A stretch of DNA of 64,000 nucleotides from an uncultured Verrucomicrobiota bacterium (GCA_903876795.1 CAIRBK010000097.1:114743-178742), one strand, 5' to 3'; shown: positions 1 to 9,036, counted from the first letter of the stretch. Numbers and translations: made by a program. Notes: a model not told the origin generated them from the sequence alone.

Positions 1-744
1 CACCGCGGCTTGTTTCTGGCGCTGATCTCCGGCGCCAACCGCGTCTGGTTCAACAATCACCGCAACACCGCCCCCGCCTGGTGGCGTCTGGCGGGCGGCC
101 GTCAGGCCAACGTCGATACAGCGGGCAGGCACGCCGTCGAAAGTGACTGGCTGGCGGTTTCACGGGTGCTGTCCCTGCCTCCGCCCGGCCAGCTCGTTTA
201 TCGTGACGACACCGCCGCCTCGTTTGAAGTCCCGCGCCGGTTCATCGTCCTCCATCCGGGCACGCGCTGGCGCCGCAAACAATGGTCCGAGGACAACTGG
301 CGCCGCCTGCTCGACTCGCTGGCGACCGAGGATGTGGATGTGCTGGTGTCCGTCGGTCCAGACCCCGAGGAGATCGCGCTCGGGGACAGGCTGTGCGAGC
401 ATTGTCCGGAGCGCGTCCGCTCGACCCGGGGAACATGGAACTTTGGACGGCTCGCCTCGGCGCTGCACCGCGCGGAGTTTTACCTGGGCGTGGACACGGC
501 CGCCATGCACCTCGCGGCCGCGTGCGGTCGCCCCGTGATCACGCTTTTCGGGGAATCCGACCCGGCCATCTGGGCGCCGTGGCGCACTCCGTTCGTGCTC
601 TTTAGGGCGCCTTTGCTGGTGCCCGCGCCCCCTCCTCCGGCACCGAAACGCCGGCTGGATGACATCCCCGTGGAGGCGGTGGCCGCCGCCTGCCGGCGGT
701 TCCTTCGCGAAACGCCCTGCAGCCAAGAGGTGATCGATGTCTGA
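1..744 (+). CDS. Glycosyltransferase family 9 (heptosyltransferase-like), 5' partial
   Basis: The frame is open at the window edge, so the N-terminal nucleotide-sugar half is missing. What remains is the GT9 C-terminal half: an HPGTRWRRKQW stretch typical of the donor-binding loop, then LGVDTAAMHLAAACGRPV and TLFGESDP, which match the conserved D-T/S-G/A-x-M-H-L-A...LFG block of ADP-heptose:LPS heptosyltransferases. It probably adds a heptose or related sugar to the LPS core on the cytoplasmic face of the inner membrane. It overlaps the next glycosyltransferase by 8 bases, so the two are co-transcribed. The exact acceptor cannot be read from sequence. Confidence 0.85.
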   Translation, partial: HRGLFLALISGANRVWFNNHRNTAPAWWRLAGGRQANVDTAGRHAVESDWLAVSRVLSLPPPGQLVYRDDTAASFEVPRRFIVLHPGTRWRRKQWSEDNWRRLLDSLATEDVDVLVSVGPDPEEIALGDRLCEHCPERVRSTRGTWNFGRLASALHRAEFYLGVDTAAMHLAAACGRPVITLFGESDPAIWAPWRTPFVLFRAPLLVPAPPPPAPKRRLDDIPVEAVAAACRRFLRETPCSQEVIDV

Positions 745-1852
745 AGTGGCCCCATCCTCCTCACCCATACTCTACCTCGTCAGGCGCAACCAGGGCGGCA
801 TCGGCGGGGCGGAGAAGGCCGCCGCCCGCATGAACCTCATGCTTGGCCGGTCCTGGCGCATTGTTCCCGTGGGCGCGGGCCTCCCGCCCTTGCGGCTGCC
901 CGGAGCCAAGGGGCCGAGTTGGTGGCGCTCCCTCCGCTTCGCCCAGGCCGCGTCGGCCTGGCTGCGCACCGCGCCCCGCGGCCTGGTGCTGAGTCTGGAG
1001 CGAGGGGTGGACTGCGACATCTACCGGGCGGGTGACGGGGTTCATGCCCGCTGGGTCCAACTCTCCGGCCACAGTTCTCGCGCCTGGCTTAATCCCCTCC
1101 ACTGGATCACCCCGCCCCTGGAAGTTGCCAGCGTGCGCACGGCTCGCGTCGTCGTCGCCAACTCCCGCATGGTCGCGGACGACCTGCGCGCCGCGTATCC
1201 GTGGGCCGCAGAAAAAATCCGCGTGATCCACAACGGAGTCGACCGTGCCCGGTATTTCCCGCCCGCAGAGGCGTCCGTGGAAGTCCCCGGCGTTCCCCGC
1301 ACCGGCGGCAACGCCCCGGGCTTCCATCTGCTGCTCGCCGGCAGCGGCTGGGAGCGCAAGGGCCTCGCGACCGCGCTGCAATGGCTTCATCACATCCGCA
1401 CCCTGCCCGCGCCGCGGCTCGCCTGCGCCCGCCTGACCGTGATCGGCAAGGGCAAGCCCGCCCGCTACGCCGCGCTTATCAAGCGACTGGGGCTGGAAAA
1501 CGCGGTGGTCTTTGCCGGGGCCGTGGACAATCCGCTTGAGTTTTACCAGCTGGCCGACGCCATGCTCCTGCCCACGCTCTACGATCCGTTTGCCAACACC
1601 TGCCTGGAGGCCCTGGCCTGCGGCTGCCCGGTCATCACCACGCCCACCAACGGTGCAGCCGAGGCCATCCGCGACGCCGCCACCGGACTTGTAGTGAGCA
1701 CCGGCGAGGAGCCCGCGCATGTCGCCCTTCGCATCGGAGATTTTTTGGTCAACAACCGCATGACAAAGGCCGCCATCTCGGCAACCATCGAACATTTCAC
1801 CATCGAACACGAGACCGCCGCCTACCAACGTCTTTTCCATGACCTCCTCTGA
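737..1852 (+). CDS. Glycosyltransferase family 4, WaaG-like
   Basis: A 371-residue GT-B enzyme. The N-terminal half has a GGIGGAEKAAARMN glycine-rich loop, and IYRAGDGVHARW resembles the WaaG region around the acceptor site. The C-terminal half has GSGWERKGL, IGKGKP and the E-x7-E type motif PTLYDPFANTCLEALACGCPV used to bind the nucleotide sugar. It is probably an LPS-core hexosyltransferase acting after the heptosyltransferases. The ATG at 737 overlaps the upstream gene by 8 bases, and the stop overlaps the downstream gene by 14. WaaG-like is a judgement from motif spacing; sugar specificity is unknown. Confidence 0.82.
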   Translation: MSEVAPSSSPILYLVRRNQGGIGGAEKAAARMNLMLGRSWRIVPVGAGLPPLRLPGAKGPSWWRSLRFAQAASAWLRTAPRGLVLSLERGVDCDIYRAGDGVHARWVQLSGHSSRAWLNPLHWITPPLEVASVRTARVVVANSRMVADDLRAAYPWAAEKIRVIHNGVDRARYFPPAEASVEVPGVPRTGGNAPGFHLLLAGSGWERKGLATALQWLHHIRTLPAPRLACARLTVIGKGKPARYAALIKRLGLENAVVFAGAVDNPLEFYQLADAMLLPTLYDPFANTCLEALACGCPVITTPTNGAAEAIRDAATGLVVSTGEEPAHVALRIGDFLVNNRMTKAAISATIEHFTIEHETAAYQRLFHDLL

Positions 1853-2951
1853 TCGGAAATACAAAATCCTGCACACCGAGGCATCCTGCGGCTGGGGCGG
1901 CCAGGACATCCGCGTCTTCCAGGAGTTGCTCGCCATGCGAGCCCGAGGCCATCAGGTCGCCCTGTGCGCTCCGGTCGAGGCGCAGGTTTATAAACATGCC
2001 CAGGCCGCCGGCATCCCCGTCCACCCACTTTCCGTCAGCAAACCCGGATACCCCCTCGCCATCTGGCGGCTGCGCAACCTGCTGAAGCGGGAAAAATTCG
2101 ACGTCATCAACACCCACAGTTCCCGCGACGGGTGGATCGGCGGAGTCGCCAGCCGCCTGGCGGGCACCCCCTTGAGCATTCGCTCCCGGCACATCGAGGT
2201 GGATTACAAGACACCGGCCATCAATCGCATCGCCTTCGCCCAACTCTGCGACTACGTGATCACCACCAGCGACCGCATCAGCGAACGCCTGGTCGCGGAA
2301 CTGGGGCTGGCTCCCAACCGGGTGGGCTGCATCGCCACCGGCATCGACCTTGCGCAGTTTAATCCCGCCGCCGCCGGTACCCTGCACGCGGAACTCAATC
2401 TCGATCCCGCAATCCCCTTGGTCGGCATGGTCGCCGTACTGCGCAGCTGGAAAGGCCACCCATTCATGCTCGAGGCGGCCGCCAAAATCCGCCGCCACCA
2501 TCCCGACGCACGCTTCGTATTCGCCGGCGGCACCACTCCGTCGCCCGAATTACAGGCCCAGGTGAAACGACTGTCGCTGGAGGATCGTGTTCACTGGCTT
2601 GGACACCGCACCGACATACCCGCCGTGCTCGGCTCCCTGACTGTCCAGGTGCTCAGCTCCACCGGACACGAGGGCGTGCCCCAGGCAATCCTGCAGGGCC
2701 AGGCCTGCGGCAAAGCCATCGTCGCCACGCGGGTCGGCGGAATCCCGCAGGTCATCACCCACGACCGGGACGGCCTGCTGGTGGATCCCCGCGACGCCGA
2801 CGCGCTCGCCGAATCCATCCTCTCGTTGCTGCAAGATGCCGGACGCCGCGAACGCCTCAGCCGTGCGGCCGTCGCCCGCGCCCATCCGGCCTACGGGCTG
2901 GACCACATGTGCGCCTCGCTCGAATCCCTTTATCAAAAACTCCTTGGCTGA
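1839..2951 (+). CDS. Glycosyltransferase family 4
   Basis: A 370-residue GT-B glycosyltransferase. The N-terminus reads KILHTEASCGWGGQDIRV, the glycine-rich loop of GT4 enzymes, followed by HSSRDGWIGG. The C-terminal domain has VAVLRSWKGH, FAGGTTPSPE and SSTGHEGVPQAILQGQACGK, the last being the conserved donor-binding E-x7 region. The start overlaps the previous gene by 14 bases, and the stop lies 7 bases before the next gene. It is likely part of LPS outer-core or surface-glycan assembly; the sugar is unknown. Confidence 0.85.
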   Translation: MTSSDRKYKILHTEASCGWGGQDIRVFQELLAMRARGHQVALCAPVEAQVYKHAQAAGIPVHPLSVSKPGYPLAIWRLRNLLKREKFDVINTHSSRDGWIGGVASRLAGTPLSIRSRHIEVDYKTPAINRIAFAQLCDYVITTSDRISERLVAELGLAPNRVGCIATGIDLAQFNPAAAGTLHAELNLDPAIPLVGMVAVLRSWKGHPFMLEAAAKIRRHHPDARFVFAGGTTPSPELQAQVKRLSLEDRVHWLGHRTDIPAVLGSLTVQVLSSTGHEGVPQAILQGQACGKAIVATRVGGIPQVITHDRDGLLVDPRDADALAESILSLLQDAGRRERLSRAAVARAHPAYGLDHMCASLESLYQKLLG

Positions 2952-2958
2952 CGTCTCC

Positions 2959-3762
2959 ATGAAAGTCCTCGTCTCCTCCTGTGATCGCTACTCGGACCTG
3001 TGGCCGGCGTTTTTCCACCTGTTGTTCAAGCACTGGCCCGACTGCCCCACCCCCGTGTATCTGATCGGCAACCGCAAAACCTACCAAGATCCCCGCGTCG
3101 TCACGCTCTCCTTCCCGAACGACGGCGGTTGGGCGGCCAACCTGCGCGAAAGCCTGCTCAAGATCGATGGCGACTATTTGGTGTACCTGCAGGACGACTA
3201 TTTCTTCGGCGCGCCCGTCCAGCACGACCGCCTGGTCGCCCTGCATGACTTTGTCCGCGACGCCGGCGGGTCGATGCTTCAGCTCAAGTCCCGGGATGCG
3301 GCCAACAGCCACGAGCAAACCGATTCGACCGCACTGGCGGCCCATTTCGCCACGAGCTGCAAGTGGATGACCACGCTTCAGGCCGCCATCTGGAACCGTC
3401 GGCATTTGCATGACATCGTGGCTCCCGAGTGGAGTCCCTGGCAGGCCGAGAGCGGCATCAATGTTCACGCGAAAAAAACCGGACGCGGCTTTTACGGCAT
3501 CCGCCCCGGCCAGGACGCGGTGTTTCCCTACACCGAGGGCGTGAAAGGCGGCTACTGGATGCCCGCCGGGGTCGCCCTCTGCCGCAGCCAAGGCATCGAG
3601 CCCGACCTGCGCACCCGCCCGGTCTTGCCGCAAGGAAAGTCCCTTTTGAAAAAACTCGTGCGCAGTGTGCTCAAACGCAAAACAGAGTATCTGAAAAAAC
3701 TTCGTCCATCAGCCACTACTTACACCGTGCTGCCTTTTGATTCGAAACAAATCCAGTCATGA
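2959..3762 (+). CDS. Putative glycosyltransferase with DDYFF motif (family unassigned)
   Basis: A 267-residue protein counted from ATG 2959. The frame is open further upstream, to 2836, but that part lies inside the preceding conserved gene and is Pro/Arg-rich junk. It begins KVLVSSCDRYSDLWPAFF and carries DGDYLVYLQDDYFF, which looks like the acidic metal-binding motif of GT-A enzymes, then ESGINVHAKKTG. No signal peptide is seen. Position between glycosyltransferases, and ATGA overlap with the next gene, support a surface-polysaccharide role. I do not recognise a named family, so the enzymatic call is inference. Confidence 0.6.
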   Translation: MKVLVSSCDRYSDLWPAFFHLLFKHWPDCPTPVYLIGNRKTYQDPRVVTLSFPNDGGWAANLRESLLKIDGDYLVYLQDDYFFGAPVQHDRLVALHDFVRDAGGSMLQLKSRDAANSHEQTDSTALAAHFATSCKWMTTLQAAIWNRRHLHDIVAPEWSPWQAESGINVHAKKTGRGFYGIRPGQDAVFPYTEGVKGGYWMPAGVALCRSQGIEPDLRTRPVLPQGKSLLKKLVRSVLKRKTEYLKKLRPSATTYTVLPFDSKQIQS

Positions 3763-4967
3763 ATTTATTCTATATAATAAATCAGGATCTTTATGCAGGA
3801 AACGCACATGCTCTATATTCACTCCGTAATTGTGCAAGCCTTGCCAAAACCAACCCTGGCGCAATCATATGGCTATTACACGCCGGGAAAGTTACCCCCT
3901 CCGAGGGAGGGCTAAGTGAATTCGACCTCCAACAACAGCCAAACCTGTGGATAAAAAAACTACCGAGCATAAGAAAAACCAAGGGAAGCAGAGGACTAAC
4001 TCTAAATATAGTATTCTATGCCTCTGTAGTGGTTTTCCTATCCATAAAGGCCCGAAAAGGTGACGTCATCATAACAGCCAGTTTTATTAAAGTACTTAAT
4101 TTGCTTACAAAGACAAGATGGCTACGCCATCAATCATTTATAGGTTACGAAGTGCATGAATTAGTCGGCTTGAATATAAATGATGATATATCGACCCCAA
4201 ATAAAAAATCCCGCAAAGAGCGTGTTATTCTTAATCAAGCCGACTTCTGGACTGCGACCACAAATCCATTACTTAAAATTCTTGATTCGATTTGTCCAAA
4301 CAAGCCAAAATTAAACCTCGGATTAGCCAGCACCCAATCTTCTGCCAAGGATATCAACTTGGTTGAAAAGAACAACAAGGCTGGAGAACATGAGATTGCA
4401 TATATCGGCTCACTTTACTACGAGCAGGGGGTCGAATGGCTTATACAGTCATGGTCGGAAATAATCAATAAGGTTGGGGAAAGCCTTAGATTGCGTATTA
4501 TTGGTGGTGAGCCCCACTCCGTCGAAAATATTCGGAAACTAATTCCCAAGCAAATAGCCCACCTCGTATATTTAGAGGGCCACGTTAAACCATCAGACAT
4601 TAGCAATCACCTAAGTAACTCAAAAATGCTGATTATACCCTCCCTTAGCAAAGGGAGAATGCCATTTGTCGCAATAACAAAGTCCTATGACTACCCCGCA
4701 TATCGAATCCCGATCATTGCAGCCGACATACCCACAATAAGCTCAATTTTAAAAAACAACGAAAGTGCTTTTTTGTTCAAACCCGAGAACGTTGATAGCT
4801 TGGTGGATTGTATCAAAAAATGCATGACGATGCGCAAAGAGGATCTGTGCTTGCTTACATACAATGCAACAAAGAAATCCGAAGAATTATCATGGGAAAA
4901 CAGAGCTTCAAGATATTGGGGATTTATCAAGACGGCAAAAATGGCCACGCCCAATAATGAAAGATGA
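3759..4967 (+). CDS. Glycosyltransferase-like protein (AT-rich, probably acquired)
   Basis: A 402-residue protein with a GT-B-like layout. The C-terminal half contains IAYIGSLYYEQGVEWL, LRIIGGEPHS, LEGHVKPSDI and a loop SLSKGRMPFVAITKSYDYPA in the place where GT4 enzymes bind the nucleotide sugar. Codon use changes sharply from the GC-rich upstream gene to AT-rich codons (many ATA, AAA and TTA), although the start still overlaps the upstream stop as ATGA. It probably adds a strain-specific sugar; donor and acceptor are unknown. The canonical E-x7-E is not clear, so the family call is moderate. Confidence 0.65.
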   Translation: MNLFYIINQDLYAGNAHALYSLRNCASLAKTNPGAIIWLLHAGKVTPSEGGLSEFDLQQQPNLWIKKLPSIRKTKGSRGLTLNIVFYASVVVFLSIKARKGDVIITASFIKVLNLLTKTRWLRHQSFIGYEVHELVGLNINDDISTPNKKSRKERVILNQADFWTATTNPLLKILDSICPNKPKLNLGLASTQSSAKDINLVEKNNKAGEHEIAYIGSLYYEQGVEWLIQSWSEIINKVGESLRLRIIGGEPHSVENIRKLIPKQIAHLVYLEGHVKPSDISNHLSNSKMLIIPSLSKGRMPFVAITKSYDYPAYRIPIIAADIPTISSILKNNESAFLFKPENVDSLVDCIKKCMTMRKEDLCLLTYNATKKSEELSWENRASRYWGFIKTAKMATPNNER

Positions 4968-5829
4968 TAAAAATAAAATGATTAAAAAATTACTGATAAA
5001 TTGGGCAAACAGCAGGTTGCCCGGCCGCTCATCCGCCTTCAGGAAATACTGCCGACGAAACAACGAAATCCCGCACACCATAGTAACCAGGCATGGCTTC
5101 ACCATGGCTTTAAAGCCCCGGGACTCGGTTGAAAATCAACTAATAGTATATCGCGAATTTGAACCCAATCTAAGCGCACTGATTAAATCTTTGGCGCATG
5201 AGGCAAGATTTTTTATAGATGTCGGATGCAAAGTCGGCTACTTCTCATGTCTATTTGCTAAATACGCCCCCAGCGGTAATCGAGTTTTGAGCATAGACGC
5301 GAATCCGGCCATGGTAGATCGATGCCGTACCAACTTGGGTTTAAACAAATTCAACGGTGAGGTCCTGAATTATGCAATAGCGGAAGCAGTAGGCGAGATG
5401 ACACTTTCTTGGCCAGAAAACGCTCCAAGTCACGCTTCGTTAGGTGAGCCAAAGGGGAAAAACCTCAAAAAAATAAAGGTCCCCACAATTCCGTTTCCTC
5501 ATTTGCTTGATCGATTATCATGGACACATGAATCGATACTTAAAGTTGACATAGAAGGCTTTGAAATAGCGCTTTTCAGGACATTAACCCCTGAAAAAGC
5601 CAGCCAGTTTAAACATATATTTTTTGAGTATTCAGAAGAAACCTATACTAATTGTGGATTTACCCCACGCGAATTATGGTCTCTACCACTATGGGATAAC
5701 TACGAGATCTACGGGATTTTTTCTGCAAACGCCAATCGAGACTTACTGCCTATTTCTATCCCAAAAAACAGTACAATCCCAATCGGCGTTGAAATTATAT
5801 GGGCAAAACGCCGTTCAACCTCGTCTTGA
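4957..5829 (+). CDS. FkbM family methyltransferase (AT-rich)
   Basis: A 290-residue protein from ATG 4957, overlapping the previous gene by 11 bases. It contains FIDVGCKVGYFSCLFAKYAP (SAM-binding motif I), VLSIDANPAMVDRCRTNL (motif II acidic loop) and ILKVDIEGFE, the VDIEG signature that defines the FkbM fold. It probably O-methylates a surface sugar. It shares the AT-rich codon use of the preceding gene, and both look like one imported block. ATG 4978 is an alternative start. In-frame sequence upstream of 4957 lies inside the preceding gene and is not counted. Confidence 0.82.
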   Translation: MKDDKNKMIKKLLINWANSRLPGRSSAFRKYCRRNNEIPHTIVTRHGFTMALKPRDSVENQLIVYREFEPNLSALIKSLAHEARFFIDVGCKVGYFSCLFAKYAPSGNRVLSIDANPAMVDRCRTNLGLNKFNGEVLNYAIAEAVGEMTLSWPENAPSHASLGEPKGKNLKKIKVPTIPFPHLLDRLSWTHESILKVDIEGFEIALFRTLTPEKASQFKHIFFEYSEETYTNCGFTPRELWSLPLWDNYEIYGIFSANANRDLLPISIPKNSTIPIGVEIIWAKRRSTSS

Positions 5830-5899
5830 TTCATATGGGTTCAAACCCAATACTGAACTTTGATAAAACGGCGGTCTGCAGTCTAAATGCCATAGCTCG

Positions 5900-6595
5900 A
5901 TGATTTTATTACTCCCACAAAATGCCAAGATCGACGGCCTTGAGTTCCCCCTGTCCGGCCTGCCGATTCCTCACCGCAAAAAACGCCACTTGGTCCGCGG
6001 CGATTACGAGACCCCCGAGCGCACCCTCATCAAGGGCTTCGTCAAACCCGGCATGAAGGTCCTCGAGTTCGGGGCTTCCCTCGGGATCGTTTCCACCTTC
6101 ATCGCCCGCCAGATCGGCCCGGCCGGCGCCTTGCTCAGCGTCGAGGCCGACCCCACCCTGCTGCCGTTTTGGGAACGCAACCTGTCCCACAACGGCCTCA
6201 AGGCAAAATGCATCCAGGCCTTGGCCTGCCCGACCTGGACTTCCCGGATACCGGCACGCCTGCTGGGAACGGCGTTCAATCCTTGCGACGACAAACTTTC
6301 CGGACGCATCCAGGCCACAAGCGCCGGCTCGTCCGACGGGCAGTGGAAGACCGCCTACACGGTCTGCACCCAGGAACACTTCACCCCCGACGCCCTCGTG
6401 ATCGATATTGAGGGCACCGAGACGGTGTGGCTCGACGAGGCCGTGCGCATGCCGGCGCACGTCAAGCTGGCCATCGTCGAGTTCCATCCCCAATACACGG
6501 GCCCGGACAAGGCCGCCCAATGCGTCCAAGCCCTCGTGGACGACGGCTTCAAGATCGCCGGTTACCAAAACCACGTCATGGCCTTCACCCGCTGA
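5900..6595 (+). CDS. FkbM family methyltransferase
   Basis: A 231-residue methyltransferase. It has GMKVLEFGASLGIVS (SAM motif I), LLSVEADPTLLPFWERNL (motif II) and LVIDIEGTE (FkbM signature). It is GC-rich like the host, in contrast to the FkbM gene just before it; base composition returns to normal in the 70 bp between them. It ends 3 bp before the next glycosyltransferase. It is probably a sugar O-methyltransferase of LPS or another surface glycan; substrate unknown. Confidence 0.82.
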   Translation: MILLLPQNAKIDGLEFPLSGLPIPHRKKRHLVRGDYETPERTLIKGFVKPGMKVLEFGASLGIVSTFIARQIGPAGALLSVEADPTLLPFWERNLSHNGLKAKCIQALACPTWTSRIPARLLGTAFNPCDDKLSGRIQATSAGSSDGQWKTAYTVCTQEHFTPDALVIDIEGTETVWLDEAVRMPAHVKLAIVEFHPQYTGPDKAAQCVQALVDDGFKIAGYQNHVMAFTR

Positions 6596-6598
6596 TCC

Positions 6599-7390
6599 AT
6601 GGTTATGCCCGCCCCCCTTCCCCTGTCCGTCGTCGTGGTCGCCTGCAACGAGGAGCACAACCTGCCCCGTTGCCTGCGCGGCCTGCGCGACTGGACGGCT
6701 GAGGTGATCGTGGCGCTCAACAACTGCACCGACGGCAGCGCCCGCGTGGCCGCCGACTTCGGGGCCGCCGTCCACCACCTGCCCTGGCGGGGCTATCGCG
6801 ACACCAAGAACGACGCGCTCCGCCTGGCCTCCCAGCCGTGGGTCCTCTTCCTCGATGCCGACGAGATGGTGTCCCCCGAGTTGCGCGACGCTCTCGCGGC
6901 GTTTCTGGCGCGGCCCGATGCCGAAACGCACGCGGCGGCGAGGTTCCCTCGCAAAGTCTGGTTCATCGACCGCTGGATCACCCACGGCGACTGGTATCCC
7001 GACTACGGCACGCGACTGATCCGCGCCGGTCGCGCCCGCTGGGGAGGCGACGAGATCGTGCATGAAAAAATGATCGCCGACGGCCCCGTGGCCACGCTGC
7101 GCGGCGACCTGTATCATTTTTCATTTCCTTCGCTGCTCACCCAGGTCTCCAAAATCCCGCACTTTTCCCAGCTCTTCCTGCGTCAGCATCGCCAACGTCC
7201 GCTGCGGGGCTTTTCGGCGGTAGCGGCCGTGCTGCGTTCGTTTTGGCGTTTTTTTCGCGGTTATGTCCTGCGGCGCGGGTTTCTCGACGGTTTCCCCGGC
7301 TTGTTTATCGCGGTCGGCAACGCTTACGGAACCTGGGTGAAATACAGCCTGGTTTACGAGGATCAACACGCCAAAACGCCCCCGGTCTGA
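6599..7390 (+). CDS. Glycosyltransferase family 2, WaaE/KdtX-like
   Basis: A 263-residue GT-A enzyme. The N-terminus LSVVVVACNEEHNLPRCL, then NNCTDGSARVAADFGA, WRGYRDTKNDALRLA and LFLDADEMV (DXD metal site), follow the WaaE/KdtX family of LPS-core glucosyltransferases closely. The C-terminal part has the amphipathic basic region FWRFFRGYVLRRGFLDG, usual for membrane association in this family. ATG 6599 is used; ATG 6605 is possible. It is the last gene of the plus-strand glycan run and converges with rfaE1, 10 bp away. Confidence 0.85.
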   Translation: MVMPAPLPLSVVVVACNEEHNLPRCLRGLRDWTAEVIVALNNCTDGSARVAADFGAAVHHLPWRGYRDTKNDALRLASQPWVLFLDADEMVSPELRDALAAFLARPDAETHAAARFPRKVWFIDRWITHGDWYPDYGTRLIRAGRARWGGDEIVHEKMIADGPVATLRGDLYHFSFPSLLTQVSKIPHFSQLFLRQHRQRPLRGFSAVAAVLRSFWRFFRGYVLRRGFLDGFPGLFIAVGNAYGTWVKYSLVYEDQHAKTPPV

Positions 7391-7400
7391 GGCGTTCGTC

Positions 7401-8378
7401 TCAACGCCCCATCGCCAACAGGTCCGCCGGGCTGGCGGTGGCGGTGCCCATCTTGGCGACAACCACGCCGGCGGCCTTGTTGGCCAGACGGGCCGCGTCG
7501 ATCGGGGAGCAACCCGCCGCCAGGGCGGCCGTGAGCGTCGCGATGACCGTGTCGCCCGCACCGGACACGTCGAAGACTTCGCGCGCCTCGGTCGGCATGA
7601 CGTGCTCGACCTCGCCGCCGCGACACACCGCCATGCCGTCGGCCCCGAGCGTGATCACCAGCAACCGCGGGGAAAACTTTTCGTGGATGCGGCGGCAGGC
7701 CTCTTCGAGCGGGTAACGCTCCCCCACCCCGGGCTCGGGCAGGCCGGCGAGTTCCAGCGCTTCGTGGCGGTTGGGCGTGATCAGGCCCACGCCGTCAAAC
7801 GCCAGGTGGCGCGAGGGCTTCGGGTCCACCGCCACCAACGTCTCGTGGCGGCGGGCGGAGACGAGCACGCGATCCACCAGCGACTGGGTGATCGCGCCCT
7901 TGGCGTAGTCGGACACGATCACGGCATCGGCCGCGGCGACGGCGGCATCGAGGTGGTCGTCGGGCACGCGCCCGTTTTCCAGCGTGTAGCTGTCGCGCGC
8001 GCCTTCGTGGTCGATGCGGCAGAGCTGCTGGGTGCGGGCGATCACGCGGGTTTTGACGATGGTCGAGGCGCCCGCGACGGTCGCGCAGCGCGAAGAGTCG
8101 ATCTTGGCGGTTTCGAGGAGCGTGCGCAGGCGGCGGCCGGCTTCGTCCGCGCCAAGCGAGCCGATCAGCTCGGAAGCGACGCCGAGCGAGGCCAGGTTGA
8201 GCGCGACGTTGGCGGCGCCGCCGGCGGTGTGGCTCTCGCGGGCGACATGCACGACCGGCACGGGCGCCTCGGGCGAGATGCGGTTCACCTCGCCCCAGAT
8301 GTAGTGGTCAACCATGAGGTCCCCGATAACGAGGACACGGAGCTGGCGGAAGGTTTCGAGGACGGCGGGGATGTTCAT
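7401..8378 (-). CDS. rfaE1: D-glycero-beta-D-manno-heptose-7-phosphate kinase
   Basis: A 325-residue PfkB/ribokinase-fold protein. It opens VLVIGDLMVDHYIWGEVNRI, has SPEAPVPVVHV and GGAANVALNLASLG (substrate site), and ends with DVSGAGDTVIATLTAAL (anion hole and catalytic Asp). These match the N-terminal kinase domain of HldE. It makes heptose 1,7-bisphosphate for ADP-heptose. The adenylyltransferase half is a separate gene (10733-11218), so the bifunctional enzyme is split here. It is the last gene of the minus-strand heptose operon, 5 bp downstream of vapC. Confidence 0.92.
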   Translation of the reverse strand: MNIPAVLETFRQLRVLVIGDLMVDHYIWGEVNRISPEAPVPVVHVARESHTAGGAANVALNLASLGVASELIGSLGADEAGRRLRTLLETAKIDSSRCATVAGASTIVKTRVIARTQQLCRIDHEGARDSYTLENGRVPDDHLDAAVAAADAVIVSDYAKGAITQSLVDRVLVSARRHETLVAVDPKPSRHLAFDGVGLITPNRHEALELAGLPEPGVGERYPLEEACRRIHEKFSPRLLVITLGADGMAVCRGGEVEHVMPTEAREVFDVSGAGDTVIATLTAALAAGCSPIDAARLANKAAGVVVAKMGTATASPADLLAMGR

Positions 8379-8383
8379 GGGCT

Positions 8384-8785
8384 CTATGGAAGAGTCTGCT
8401 GGGAAAGCTCACTTGCCGGAATGGCGCTCAAATGTGCATCTCGATGCACCAAAGTCGCCGCCGCCTGTGTGGCGGTGGCGGCGATCAGCGCATCCACCAG
8501 CGGCAAGCGGGTCGGCGTGGCCCGAATCAGCCGATAGGCCGCCCGGGCGGTTTCGGCATCCACGGGCAAGACCGCATTGCACGCCGCCTCGTAAGACGAA
8601 AGGCCGACGAACAACGCGTCGGCAGGCACGCCGAGGTCGTGAAGACGTCGCGACAACTCCGCCAAAGTGACCGCCGAAATAAAGATTTCGGCGGTCTCAT
8701 CTTCAAAAATAGCCTGCACCCCCTGCGCGCCCGTCTCGCCGCGGTAATGCGCCAGCAACGCCGAGGTATCCAAAAGATAACGCAT
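8384..8785 (-). CDS. vapC: VapC-type PIN-domain toxin ribonuclease
   Basis: A 133-residue PIN domain from ATG 8785. It starts MRYLLDTSALLAHYRGE (first acidic residue of the site), has AVTLAELSRRL (conserved Glu) and PLVDALIAATA with HRDAHLSAI near the end (remaining acidic residues). Chromosomal VapC toxins cleave tRNA or rRNA and are held by VapB. It lies 8 bp after vapB and 5 bp before rfaE1, so it should be read with the heptose operon. A TTG at 8797 would add four residues; ATG gives the standard N-terminus. Confidence 0.85.
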   Translation of the reverse strand: MRYLLDTSALLAHYRGETGAQGVQAIFEDETAEIFISAVTLAELSRRLHDLGVPADALFVGLSSYEAACNAVLPVDAETARAAYRLIRATPTRLPLVDALIAATATQAAATLVHRDAHLSAIPASELSQQTLP

Positions 8786-8793
8786 GGACCGGC

Positions 8794-9036
8794 TCAACCC
8801 TCCGCCGATCTTTCGACTGCCAATTCGGCAACCGCATCGCGTGCAGGCTCATACCGTTGCCCTGCACCCAGAAGCCTGCGCGCCAGCGTAGCTCTCGAGG
8901 GCAATATGCGCACACGCAATTCGTCCGGGGTAGCCCCCACTTGCCAGTCCAGTTGATAGCCCGGAACAATCCCCAGTTGCCTGCTCAACGCCGCCGGTAT
9001 GGTGACCATGTTTTTCTGGGTGACGGTCGTAATCAT
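8794..9036 (-). CDS. vapB: VapB-type antitoxin, AbrB/SpoVT fold
   Basis: An 80-residue protein from ATG 9036. The N-terminus TTVTQKNMVTIPAALSRQLG is the swapped-hairpin AbrB DNA-binding element. The C-terminus is Arg/Ala-rich (LPSRATLARRLLGAG) and would wrap around the toxin. It binds and neutralises VapC and should autorepress the pair through a site upstream, probably in the 100-bp gap to gmhA. An in-frame TTG at 9045 is an alternative start. Confidence 0.82.
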   Translation of the reverse strand: MITTVTQKNMVTIPAALSRQLGIVPGYQLDWQVGATPDELRVRILPSRATLARRLLGAGQRYEPARDAVAELAVERSAEG

